Source: Glandiceps talaboti (taxonomy: Eukaryota; Hemichordata; Enteropneusta; Spengelidae). Taken from it: DNA of 64,000 nucleotides. The position numbers were made by a program, and so were the translations under genes. The notes under the pieces were generated by a model. The model was not told the DNA's origin, did not search any database, and saw only the letters and a list, made by a program, of their open reading frames with translations. This document shows positions 13,142 through 24,989 of the stretch, piece by piece. The stretch spans positions 17,595,098 through 17,659,097 of the forward strand of contig NC_135560.1 of NCBI RefSeq assembly GCF_964340395.1, in the 5' to 3' direction. The stretch's first letter is position 1, and the number at the start of each line of letters is the position of its first letter.

Positions 13142-13659
13142 TAGCCTTACATTGTTATTGAAGCTTAATGAGACAATCCAAGTTTTTACTATGAAAGCTG
13201 AATAAAACTGTCGATTCAGCAATTTCAACATTACCATTGTTTCTGGCTTGTGACATTGACAGACGTTCTGATATTCTTGGCCATCGAAGTATAAACGTTC
13301 TACACCGTTTGTGAGAGACAAAACATAGAAACAGACCTCAGATCTCAAAATAATTTCCATTTTTTATGACAGATTTTGAAAAAATAGAGAAACGGCGTTA
13401 AATCGTGATTTTATTATTTCTTAAAGTTATAACTTTTAAGCCACCTGTTAATCCTTATCGAGGTCACACGGGGTCACACTGTCCAACGGAATAACTTGGT
13501 CTATAGGTTAAGAACCCCGCCGTGACGAAGGTCGGAGACGCTGCATAAAAAGCATTCGTCGGTCCAATTTTGATATATAAGCAATTAGGCACGGATGGAT
13601 TGCGTCATCGTGCCCCGACTGAGATTCTCCACATCATCTGTGATAGCCTATGTTCCGGT

Positions 13660-13813
13660 CGACGTCACCTATCGTGTAAAATTAGACGTCGAATGTTTGT
13701 GTTAACTCCACTCGTCCGGTTTTGTTTTTCCGAAAAACACGGAAAGTTCATAAACTCATTACATTAATCAGTCCCTTTATATAAGAGTGAGTGCTATACA
13801 TTGGACCACTTCA
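13660..13813 (+). promoter_or_regulatory. Candidate promoter P2 of follistatin (TATA plus initiator)
   Basis: TATATAAG at 13778-13785 is followed 30 bp downstream by an initiator-like CCACTTC with the +1 A at 13808. This is canonical TATA-Inr spacing and gives a 5' UTR of about 230 nt before ATG 14038. A CRE variant CGACGTCA lies at 13660-13667 and a second GACGTC at 13685. This is one of the best core-promoter matches in the window. Confidence 0.6.
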
Positions 13814-14037
13814 TTCTACTGATCAGCCAGTCAAAGTGTACAGTAGCACATCTCTCTACTTCAAGTTCAGAAGTATTGACGACGACAACAAGAACGAACT
13901 CTTGCACGACGTGAAAAGCAAGCAGTGCTTTACAGTTACCAGTAGATCTGTCTGAAATAGCCAACTCTTATAGTTTTGTCAACGAGTCCATTCACTGACA
14001 CTGCCAACCAAACGTGGCTGTAGAGAACACGATCGAA

Positions 14038-15218
14038 ATGACGAGTACTACCACACTTTTCCTCGTAGCTATGCTATGCTCCAGATTTTTCATCACTAAA
14101 GGTATGTATAAGTTGGAAAAAAGACACAAAGTGCTCTGCCGTTTAAACCTTGGCTTTATTTAAAATACAAATAATTCACAACGCGATTTTTCTACGAGCT
14201 ACACTTTGGTTCAGCGATATATATGTCCATGCTTGAACACGTAAGTGCGTAAGGCTAGTAGCGAATACGTATATAAACTGTTCTCCTGCTCAAGTAACAT
14301 TAAAAAGACACTTTAGTTTTTGATGACATGTTCCAAGCTATCGCACTGTTTTTTTTAAACCAGGACTAAATTTGCGACTTGTTTGTTGTTAAACGATTTT
14401 ACTTCCCAGCTTTTCAAAATTTCGCTAACTAAAAAAAGCAATTCAAACAAGTTTCAGCTGACACAAGTCTTCCTTTTAAAACATTAGTCTAAAACCAGTT
14501 ATTAATTAGTATTTAACAATATAATGTATGCATGGTGTTGATTTTTTTTTTTATTTGGAAAACTTCATCTGTGTACCGAGTAAAACAGTTATGGGTTTTT
14601 GAGTACAGGAAATCCCAGTGAAACTACTTTGGATTTCTGGAAATCTCGTATTCCTGTTGTTCCGTAATCACACAAGTAAGTTAGTACACATGCGTACTAG
14701 TACTCCAAGCCATATAAATCACCATGTGTTTTTGGTACGATTACAAATCGCCATGTGTTTCTTGCATGGTAGTCAGAGGCCAACAGCGACATTGCGTATG
14801 CGAGCGTAAACATGTACATGTGCCATGCCGCGCGTCAACAGCCGCAAGTGCACGTATTCGCAGTTCAGGAGAAACTGACTACGCCGACATTTCTAAAATC
14901 TATCAAAACTCTACATAGGCTAACAGGAGTGGGAAACATTTGTACAATGTTTCATTTGTTTAGGATTTATAAAATGGAAGGGGAATCAAATAAAATATAT
15001 AAATATAACTATATCTATAAGTTTTTCAAAAAATTGGCAAGTAGAAATTGATATTGCATAATATTTAAAAACGATAAATTTCTATTGATACTACTAATTG
15101 TTAAAGTAGCCGGGCTACAGCAAAGTTCCGTACATCATTGTAATCTACTAGCCCTAGTCTACGTTTGATGAATGTATGTATGTATGTATGTGTGTGTATG
15201 TATATATGTGTGTGTATG

Positions 15219-15252
<34 letters not shown>

Positions 15253-15282
15253 TGTATGTATGTATGTATGTATGTATGTATG

Positions 15283-15321
<39 letters not shown>

Positions 15322-18300
15322 ATGTATGTATGTATGTATGTATGTATGTATGTATGTATGTATGTATGTATGTATGTATGTATAATGTATGTATGTGACA
15401 GTCTCTCTATCATGATAGATGGACTGTGGCGAAATCAATGTTGTAACACGACGTAGCGACAGTTGTACAATTATCTAGAAAAAAGTACATTCAATAAAGT
15501 TTTAGACTGACTTCAGCGAGACGAACAAAAGTCGATATAGTTCTAACATGCCTTTCGTTAGTCACGTGACACAATATATTACTGGCAAGGCGTACCCATA
15601 GCCGCAAACTATACATGATATAGTTACAAGTGTTGTCAAGACAATTGATTTACCAGTTTAGTTTATTAAATATCATTATAAAGAGAGGGAGTATGAAGAG
15701 TAAACGAGTGGAATGGTAAATTAATAAAGTTTCGTTGTTGGTAGTCATTATTCCTCCGTCATAGAACCAGATCGATTCGCTGAAAGTTAGACGCACAACG
15801 CCTCCGCCATGACGCCTCCGCACGACATATAGTCATATTCATTGGTTGACCCATATAAACACCGTTGGATATATGCCCCAGACAGACACCCAAGCTTTGC
15901 TTTGCTCGGCTTAATTAATAATCTTGTAAGTTGACTACTTTTACGTGAAGAAGTTGAAAAACCCTTCTAAGTTCTAAGTGTCAGTACAATCTACTTAATA
16001 GATACACGTCTGGGGTTTGTGGCACACGAGTAGATATAAGTACACTTGAGCTAAGAATTCTTGGTATTCGGGACAAATAATATTGTATTTGTCTCCGAAC
16101 ACGAGATTACTACATACGAAACGTAAGCTTCGGGGTGGGTCAAATTTATGCCGCTGGTGTTTTCGGAAAGTCTAGTCTCGACTGGCGTAAGCGAACACTG
16201 TGAGAAACTTCGAACCGAAAGATCCCGACGGCGCAGTGTGTTTTGTATGTTTCCCTTCCTAACGGTATTTGTTTTCACGGACAATAAATGGACACAGCTT
16301 TAGTTACTGGCCACACACAGCTAATATTTAGTTATATTTAGAAAGCATACTATACACTCTTTACTTTTGTACCACCACTACATGCATGTACAAAACTTTA
16401 CTTAGTGTGTCGAGTTTCATTCGTGCACACGTGTATAGATAGCGTAGATCAGTTTAAACTTGCATTCCGACAATTGTTTCTTGGTCGGCAGCCGACCGCG
16501 GGTAACACTCTAGTATGCTACTGTTGTGGGATTTCATGGATATTTCTGAATTCGAAGAGTTAATCTAGGGACAAAATTCAAAATTCACCAAACATATATC
16601 ATCACCTAAAACTAGAAATTCGCTTCTCACTAAACTGTAACCGAGTATAGCTGGCACAGACCCAAAAAGTAACATGTTCGAATACACAAAGGTGATAAGC
16701 CTTTGAGACTAAAAGGCGATACAATAAACTACTCTCCAAGAATGATTTTTTTTCCACATGTTGCAAGAGGATAAGAGTGTTTGATGTGTCCTGCCATGGG
16801 CGTTTGTACGGAAGTATTCGTGTAGAATAGTATTTTATTACTCTAAGTTGATATAGATGTTCAATAAGAATATATATCCTATATCCTATGAGACCTTTCA
16901 CTTTATAAATGTATTGTTAGTAACTGCAGACAGTGCATCAGAGACTACTGTAGACTGTAGGATACGTCATGTCCTTCCGCCCTCTTCGGCCGAAGTTCTT
17001 TTCAGTGCCTGATAGATGGATCTTACACACTGTCTGTCCTACTTAATACGTGGGAATCACGAATCATGGTTTAATGCAAACACCATGTATCTATCTTATA
17101 GAGTTGTATTGGCTTCGTCTATATGTCAGCCAACTTTAAGATCAAAGCTTCTGACAAAATATTGTTAATTAGATTTAAGTCAATAAAACTGTTCACAGGA
17201 GTTCAGCATACTGTCCAAAGGGTTGCAGTTATCTGCAATAATAACCACAGTAGCGTTTTTTTGGCCTAATTTTTTTTGTAAATATTGACCGTATATTTAT
17301 GTAACTTCAATGCGAAAAATAGACTAAACACTTTGTAGAATTGCTGATATCTGTAGCAAAACCATTGGTGTACAACCGACTAGCCTTGCCAAGTTGTACG
17401 AAAAACAAGTGTTGGGTAAAGTCAAGGCCATTCTAGACAATAATAAACACCCCCTTCACCAGCAATTTGAAGTTTTACCAGTCCGATGGCGCTATATATC
17501 ATATGGTTCTAAAGACAAAAACCAACAGAGCTAAATATTCATTCATTCTGAAAGCAATTCTATGACCGAAACGTGTCAGGAATGATTAGTAACTTATTGT
17601 TCCATTGTTTTAATGTATCTGCCCGTGTTTTAATTTGCGATTATTTATTGTATGCATTTTATTGTATATTGTGACCCTGTTATGTTCTGCTTTTATTCTC
17701 TATTGTTGCACAAAGAATGGCCCATTTTGGGATAACAAAGATGCTTTGTGCTGTGCTGTGCTGTGCTGTGCTGTGCTGTGATGTGCTGTGCTGTGTTGTG
17801 CTGTGCTGTGCTGTGTTGTGTTGTGTTGTGTTGTGTTGTGTTGTGTTGTGTTGTGTTGTGTTGTGTTGTGTTGTGTTGTGTTGTGTTGTGATCACTGCAA
17901 GTATTGCAGCCATATTGTGGTAGAACAGAAAATTGATACGATTAATTGACTCGGTATTTTCCTGTTTTTGTCGCATTACAGCTGGACTCTGTTGGTCACA
18001 AAAAGCTAAAGATGGAACGTGTAAAGGTCTGATGAGTTCAAATATGACGAAGGAAGCATGCTGTCGTTCTGGTGTAGCTGGGTTTGCTTGGTCGTCAAAA
18101 GACGTTACTGCCAGTCAGCTATTCCGATGGAAACTCGGACTATCACGGAAAGATCCCGGAGAGTGCGCCCTCTGCCACGGTGAGTCCTTAAGCGGTAAGT
18201 AGTCTAGTCGGTGGTGAAAGTTGTCATAGCAATGCAGTGTTGACGTAAACAATGAAAGTCTATCAGATACATGTAGTTCAAAACTGCGACATGGTAATCT

Positions 18301-21300
18301 TATGTTAATATAAAGTGTTGTGTACATTTTTTTGAAGACACGTTTCATATTTTTGAGTATTTATAATGAAAGTAATTAAAGGCTTCTCACAAGTTGCAGT
18401 TTCATTTATTACTACTATGTAGTTCTATGAGGGTGGAGAAGGCAGCCTCGTATTCAGTTTCAGTTTCCGAAGAAGATAAATTTCAATTAATGAATTACAC
18501 AAGTGATAATCATGTTGTTATTTTTATGTTTTTAAAAACGAATTAGGGGATATTGGCTTCGTCATTACTTTTCATACATAAAAAATAGTGGTTGATTACA
18601 TGTTGTAGGAAAAAAACTTGTGATGAAGTTCTTTTACGCCGGAGTTGAAAATCTACAATTTTAACGTATTACATAGACAACAAATTAGAACACTGAGACT
18701 GTAAAATACCTCACCGCCGAGGGCGTCCTCCGGGCCATGACAAAAACTGCCACAGACAGAGCTTTCAGTCTAGGCGGACGCTAGATTACTGTTTACTTAC
18801 CTATATTTTGAAGTTTCTGCAGTTTACGAAAGAAGTGCTTACACGTTACAAAAATACCCCTTGTCCATCCTCTTCTGTTTTGACATTTATGACTTTATTT
18901 TCTCTATCTTATAGAAACTTGTGATGGAGTGGACTGTCCGAAGGGGAAAACATGTAAGATAAGCAAAAAAGGAAGACCCCGGTGTGTATGCTCGCCAGAT
19001 TGTTCAAAACACCGTCACCGTGGCCAAGTATGTGGCAGTGATGGCAACACGTATCAAAACGAATGTCAAATGAAGAAGGCGGTGTGCAGGCAAGGCCAAA
19101 ACATCAGTATTGCCTACTACGGGGTGTGCAAAAGTATGTATGTGTATGTCACTCAGTCTGAAATATTCGCATGCAGTCTTTCTCGCTGACGTTTTAAAAG
19201 TCATTGTGTAAACAAAGCAATTTCGATCATATTTTAACAAAAAATGAATACAGTTTTGGTTTTATCCAATGTATTTAAAGTGCATGCATCACCAAACAAA
19301 AGGATAAAATAGATTTATGCTAGAGGGCGCTCTAGATATCTAGGCTACATACCCAGATATGCATGATCTGCTTTGTAGTTGCAACAACTGTCAACCGGAC
19401 ATATTTCAGTAGCAAAAAATAAGAACTAATAAGCAACATTATGTAGTCTAGGAAAGCAGATATTTGGAAATTTATTTTACTCAACAGCGATTTTTGTTTC
19501 TCTCTCAGCAGCATCTTGCAATGGTATCATTTGTGCACAAGGAAGTTGCATAGTTGACCAAAACAACCAACCCCACTGCGTGTCCTGTAACATTGACTGC
19601 TCGCCACCAGGACCGTCTGATATGATTTGTGGAGCTAATGGCGTCACATATGAAAGTGCGTGTCAGTTGAGGGTAGCCACTTGCTTACTTGGAAGAAGTA
19701 TTGGAGCTGCATACAATGGTGAATGCCAAGGTTAGCTATTTTTAAAGATACTTGAAAATAAGTAAAAACCAGAAAACAGGAAACAAACAAATGTATGTAT
19801 AAAAGTCGCCATTATAAGCAATCAAGAAATGGTTATCAATAACCCAGAATGATTATGTATTGGAAACACTCATTCGACAAGAGCGAATGTATCAACGTTT
19901 GTACCCCGTTATACATCTGGTGTACAATGTGTAGAATACACTTTAGCCGCACTGAAGTTCGCACTCTTACGAATTTTCGTACGATTTCTCGTCCTCTTAT
20001 ACGAGTTCTTACGGGTTTTTTTCTTTTTCCAGGTTCATTGTCATGTAGTACACTCAGCTGTGTTAACGGTAAACAATGCTTGGTGAATCCAGAGACTCTA
20101 GCACCACGGTGTGTCACGTGTCACCTTCCAGAATGCCAAGATGACGAAATCATGCCTTTTGAAAGTAAGATCTGCGGCACTGATAACCAAACATACAATA
20201 GCTGGTGTGATATGAGGAGGAAAGCATGCAACAAAGGAATAGTCATTGATACTCAGTATTTTGGAAAATGTCTCAGTAAGTAAAATTCACTTTTTAGCGA
20301 CTTTTTTTTTAATCTGATCGTTTCACTTGTTGCTATCTAGAAATAGCCAACATCCAGAATCGAAATTCATTCAGGGTCTTTTAGTAGTAAAACGCTGATT
20401 ATGAAAGTCCATGTTTTTTTTCTGTAATCCAAACTTCAATATTTTAACCCGGATAAACAACTGCGAAAAAGACTTTGTTAAAATGTGACACATCTGGATG
20501 TTAAAAAAACACACACTTTCTACTCATTTTAGGAAAGTTCAACCATACCAGGCTGCTTTGTCAACAATGACAACGCCCTAATCCAGGTGTACATTCACTA
20601 TTTTGTGGTAAGAGCAGTATCATGACGTCACATACCTTCTACTGCTTTTCTCCGACTGCGCATTTGTTGTATCCCACAGCTTGTGTCTATTGCGCTCCTA
20701 TACGCTCATGGCCACCTACGATCATCTTATTCCGTTTTTGCGTAATACTTGTTGAAATTTGATCGAAAAGAAATGCTTCGTTTTCACTTCTCTTATAAAG
20801 TGTGATTTCGGTGATCTCTGTACCATCGGGTATCCTCTGGTCTCAGTTTTCGCAAAGTTCTGTGGAATTTCGATAGTTTGACAACCACTAACACATTCGC
20901 AATGGTTTACCTTATATATTTGCACACGAATGAACTCTGAATTATCAAATCAAGATCAGACAGGAGGCGTACGTAATAATAGTTTCGTCTTCTCATATTG
21001 GCTGGAGTATGACTTCCCTCCGCTCCGAAATTAAAATCTTCGTTACTGCTACACTTTGCTTCATTTGAACTATAGTTTGCCTACATATGATTCTTACACT
21101 TGAAACTCCACAGAACTGCGTTATCTAACTTAAGTGTGTTTTGCATGTACAGATATAGGTAAAATGTAGGACTAGAGAATTATTGTATGCTCAAAAAGAC
21201 GATGCGTGGCCTTGATCGCAGACATCCGTCGTTGAGGGCGCTTTATCAACGGAAAGAACATCATGTATCAATGACGGATTTTAGGGACTCTGTATATGCC

Positions 21301-21933
21301 TACGTTTTTTGACAGCTTTCAACCACATGACCTGCCATTTATCGTTCACTTGTTATGTTCTTGCTAAATCCGAACAAGTCAGAAAGTATGCATGGTTTTT
21401 GAATTAGTGGTTACCACACCAACACAAAATTAAATTAAATGCTTTGCACAACTCCTTCGTGTGTTTTTTGTGTGAAAATATATTTCGTTTCCAGTGGAAT
21501 CCACTTCTTGGAGCAACACTGTTGAATGGTAAGCAGTAAAACTCTGAGGTTCAAAGTTCAACCACTCACAATTAGGCTTTTTCATTGGTTGATGTTCGTT
21601 CACACAAACTCTAACAGTACGTGTTTTACTCTCTCTCCAGGGCGACAAGTATCACAGACAACAGTGGGCTTAGCGAATCCAGAACTTGGCCAAGGTCTTG
21701 ACGCACGTTTGGAAGCATCAGGTACGGAACAAAGAGAACCAACCAATACCTCACCAACAGACGGTGGTGGGGAATTTCCCGGGTGGGACTGGGAGGAAAA
21801 CAGCGAGTACAGCGAATACACTGAAGAGGAACTAAGGCTTGATTTAAATGAAGACAGCGATTATATTGAACCATTGCCAGAAAACATGGCCGGCACTCTA
21901 GAGGAATTGATTGACATGATGCGGAACTCATAA
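14038..21933 (+). CDS. FST: Follistatin, secreted activin/BMP-binding protein
   Basis: Six coding exons: 14038-14101, 17982-18179 (or to 18194), 18915-19133, 19509-19730, 20033-20275, 21641-21933; stop TAA. The product is about 412 aa. In order: signal peptide (1-21, core LFLVAML), N-terminal TB-type domain (about 22-87, GLCW...CC), and three follistatin domains, each a FOLN/EGF-like hairpin plus a Kazal domain (about 88-160, 161-234, 235-315), then an acidic tail of about 97 aa rich in Glu/Asp/Tyr. FS1 keeps the basic heparin-binding stretch KTCKISKKGRPRC, and FS2 keeps the family signature CLLGRSIG. Candidate N-glycosylation sites are NMT, NIS, NQT and NTS. Every intron is phase 1, so each exon is one domain. 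Vertebrate FST is about 344 aa; the excess is mainly the tail. It would bind and neutralise activin-like ligands outside the cell. The exon 4 donor is the weaker GTTAGC. Confidence 0.93.
15172..15397. repeat. (GTAT)n microsatellite with internal (GT)n
   Basis: GTAT units with two GTGTGTATGTATAT variants near the start, a pure (GT)n block at about 15281-15305, then GTAT again. It lies in follistatin intron 1. ORFs in all frames here (Met-Tyr-Val-Cys and Thr-Tyr-Ile-His) are artefacts. Confidence 0.95.
17746..17890. repeat. (CTGTG)n/(TTGTG)n pentanucleotide microsatellite
   Basis: About 12 mostly CTGTG units grade into about 15 TTGTG units, a single C-to-T variant that has spread at the 3' end. 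It lies about 90 bp upstream of the follistatin TB exon acceptor, so length variation could move the branch-point region. This is inference. Confidence 0.95.
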
Positions 21934-22664
21934 CGACCAAGATGTCCTTGTATATTTCAAAGAAAAGCTGTACCGTGCTTGTAATATAATATATTTTTGT
22001 ACAAGTGTATCATATTATACCGTTTTATAGGTGGAACATGCTTCCAGGGTTAATCTCTTGATCAAAACTAAATCGATTTCAAAGAATCAGTTAGAATCCA
22101 AGATTGCAGTTTGGTTAATTCAAACCTGTCCAATTTGTACCATACCAGATTAGCGCAACCGTGGCATTGATTGAAGACTGAGGGCGCTGTTGATATTTCA
22201 TTAGATAACACTTTATGTTGGTGTTTTGCTACTTTCGGCTTTTTCTTCTGTGATATTTATCGTACATTTAATTATTTATATTGTGTTCTGAATGTCGCAA
22301 TACAAGATGTTTCAGTATTATTTATATAATGTCGGCTTTTCCGTGGAGTATTATTTGGACTAGAAGATTTGTTGTAGGCACAATTTTAACTGAGAGCGCC
22401 CGCAACGACGAATTCAGTCGTAAGTGTGATAATATATTCGAATTGTTTCTCAGAAAATTTATGAGCAGATCGAATATTGATTTGTAATTTATAACAGTAA
22501 AAGTTTAACTGAACATAGATACGTAGAATCCTGTTTATACAAAAAGATTATATATGCTACTGAGTCATATTTAAACGTGATTTTTCAGCAAAAATGTGAA
22601 CTTTTAATTAGACTTCAGGTCATAAAGAGAAAGTAAATATAACGCTATCGATTTGCACGGGGTG

Positions 22665-22673
<9 letters not shown>

Positions 22674-22741
<68 letters not shown>
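22674..22741. repeat. (GT)n dinucleotide microsatellite
   Basis: About 67 bp of uninterrupted GT repeats, a Z-DNA-prone sequence. Confidence 0.95.
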
Positions 22742-23184
22742 GATGTACGTGGACGTGTGTGTATGTTAGGGATGTAGATACGTGTGGGGTGCGCACGTTT
22801 ACTACTAGCTCGGGCATGCACAGGGACACGTATTTAGGGAAAATATCACACGAATCCTGCTACTTCAAATGTATCGATATACGCCCTATACTAGTTTTCT
22901 TCCCATAAAGATAGGGGAAATATATTCAAGTGAAAGGGTTACTATATCAAACCTATAGACAAGGGAAACAACAATCTAAGAAATACTACGATGGGGCCAG
23001 GGTGTTTGGCTCAACCAGAAACCATGCGCCATCTACTATAGTCTGGTTATCTTACTTTTATGCATGTGAGAGCATAGACCCTCCACAAACAAATGTGACA
23101 ATATACGTTGAAAGTACCAACTGGCGTTACAGATAACTGCAGCTTATACTTGTCAAACTGTGTTTGCCTGTTATTCTCCCACTT

Positions 23185-23240
23185 TAGCAGTGGAACCAAA
23201 CTGAAAGATCGGCCGTTGTGGGCGCTTTTATGGCAAGAAA
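23185..23240 (+). repeat. Copy of a short dispersed element (same family as 57987-58085)
   Basis: Contains AACTGAAAGATCGGCCGTTG then TGGGCGCTTTT. The reverse complement of the 99-bp insertion at 57987-58085 has ACTGAAAGATCAGCCGTTG then TGGGCGCTCTT. The two copies therefore share at least 30 bp in opposite orientation. The limits of this copy are unclear. Confidence 0.5.
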
Positions 23241-23306
23241 GGTTCAAAGGAGAGATAGTAACATTATTGTATACATACAGACGTCTGTGCTTCCTACATT
23301 TGTCTG

Positions 23307-23312
<6 letters not shown>

Positions 23313-23401
<89 letters not shown>
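23313..23401. repeat. (CT)n dinucleotide microsatellite
   Basis: Pure CT repeats flanked on both sides by short C-runs. Confidence 0.95.
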
Positions 23402-23403
<2 letters not shown>

Positions 23404-23736
23404 CCCCCTACGTCTTCTCTCTTCCCTCTACATGCCTACATTCTATCTATGTATCTTTGTTTGTCTGTCCCACATCTGTCCCACCTTTCTCTGCATCTTT
23501 TCGGACTATTACAAATACCCCCATAAGAAAATAAATAAAAGTGACAAAAGTATTATTTATTTTAATACAATGAGCAAAGTATTGTGAAATGTTTTTGAAA
23601 GGTAGAGGACAATCACGAAATTAGATAAAACACCTACCTACAGTTACGAGATCGTATACCTAATTATTCCAGTGTTCTCCTTATCAGTCTATTATTTACC
23701 TGCCATATCTCTGGTACACAACACACGGGAACATAA

Positions 23737-23960
23737 GGGAGCCTTCGGTAATTACAATTGGGATGTGGTAGCTTTTTACAAATCGGTTTTTCGGGGAGGG
23801 CAGTATTTTAGAAAAAGGGATTAGGAGAAGGTCACATTTTACTTTGACACATTGTGTATTTTCTAATTTTAATTTAGCATTATTTTGTGATTTTGGCATC
23901 AGTGTCACCGTTTGTACATCCCATTGCTCCCAAGTCGGTTGGGGTCCATCTTGCATTCTG
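23737..23960 (+). mobile_element. Family A TIR element, left-end fragment
   Basis: Starts AAGGGAGCCTTCGGTAATTAC and continues collinearly with the reverse complement of 13141 down to about 12900. Shared motifs include the CGGGGAGGGC block, GGTCACAT-TTACTTTGA and ATTATTTTGTGATTTTG. The far end is not found, so it is truncated or diverged. Confidence 0.5.
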
Positions 23961-24462
23961 ATACCCAGGTTACATTACATTTGTAGGATTTCCTATGATA
24001 TATGATAGCCTAAGGAATTCATCAGTAACAACAAAGAAAACGAAGTATGGAAATGTTGTAATCGATATTGGAGAGGTTCTAAGTGTAGCGAAAGGCGTTT
24101 AGGTAAGCTACCAAGCTAGGAGATAATGCTCCGTGTACATGTGTCATTAGGTTTAAATGATATATGCATATCAAATCAATGATGACGCCACTATATGACG
24201 TTAGTAAATAGATGGTTGTTACTATGGAAACACAAATGAATCCAATATTGTCAACACAGAGCTGCCGATGTAATATCTGTATGTTGTTTGGCATAAGGTA
24301 AGTGTTTGAAATTATTTGTCCGCCGAACATTTTTCAAAATAATTTAAATGATTTAATATCCATAAGCCAATATTAAACAATGACTCAAGAGCCGCCTCTT
24401 CCAAACATACTGGCAATTCATATTTGCGACAGTGTTGCATGGCATACTATTGTTAGGGCCCT

Positions 24463-24530
24463 GATAATAGAATAGAATCTTTATTGCAATAATCAACTAC
24501 AGTAATAATAGTTAACAAAATATAACAAAA
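24463..24530 (-). mobile_element. Possible LINE 3' terminus (minus strand)
   Basis: Read on the minus strand, the segment ends with a TTATTGCAATAAAGATTC then TATTCTATTA motif, an AATAAAG-plus-short-repeat terminus often seen at LINE 3' ends. No coding remnant follows on this strand that I can recognise. Weak call, made only from the terminus. Confidence 0.3.
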
Positions 24531-24748
24531 TAAGGTTTATACGATAGTGTAAACTTTAGGTTAGATAAATGTATAATATCTTTTTAACACTGTAGATTGT
24601 CTTTCATTTTGATAAGCGCTGATTTTATGAAAGTTGTCAGTGCCATAAGTGTGTGTCTTTGATGAGAGTTAAAAAGAGTAATAAGTGAGAGCGACTACTT
24701 TGAGTTTGACAGTGTCAATAACCAACCAGCCATTTGTCCCTGATGGTT

Positions 24749-24815
24749 ACATCTTGGATTTCCTTGAATCTGTTCGTAGCGTTCAACTATTTCAAGGTTT
24801 GGACAACAATATTTA
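24749..24815 (+). repeat. Direct repeat upstream of NDUFS4 (copy 1)
   Basis: CTTGGATTTCCTTGAATCTG followed by TAG-GTTCAACTATTTCA and a GGACAACAATATTT end. A diverged copy in the same orientation lies downstream of NDUFS4 at about 28033-28098. About 65 bp long. Confidence 0.5.
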
Positions 24816-24989
24816 AAAGTGTTATCGATTAATTCGACCATCTTCTTCTCCCAAGCACCCCAGACACATCCCACAGACACGTCCCCCAGACGAGTAGTAC
24901 GCAGTGCGGCACTGAGTCCAGTCTGTCGTCCTCTGGCGGCATGACCAGCGCCACCTAACGTTGACATTGAGGTGCCCTTAACAAAAAAA

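Larger units (their letters stand above)
6001..13650 (+). other. Presumptive long intron between alternative follistatin first exons
   Basis: No exon with a recognisable protein domain is visible. The stretch holds a triplet microsatellite, a degenerate tandem-repeat field, a LINE 3' fragment at 9593-9877, a tetranucleotide array and the TIR element at 12377-13141. A 128-codon ORF on the minus strand at 11108-11494 matches nothing I know and lacks exon features. Confidence 0.5.
22000..24700. other. Spacer between follistatin and NDUFS4, no gene recognised
   Basis: No exon is recognised. The stretch contains the follistatin 3' end (AT-rich, AATATA motifs near 21982 but no clear AATAAA), (GT)n at 22674, (CT)n at 23313, a family A element at 23737 and a LINE-like 3' end at 24463. 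Confidence 0.5.

Noticed and set aside
15154-15456. Several overlapping ORFs on both strands
   Set aside because: All arise from (GTAT)n.
17680-17976. Cys/Val-rich and Thr/Gln/His-rich ORFs that look like small secreted proteins
   Set aside because: Translation of the pentanucleotide repeat CTGTG/TTGTG.
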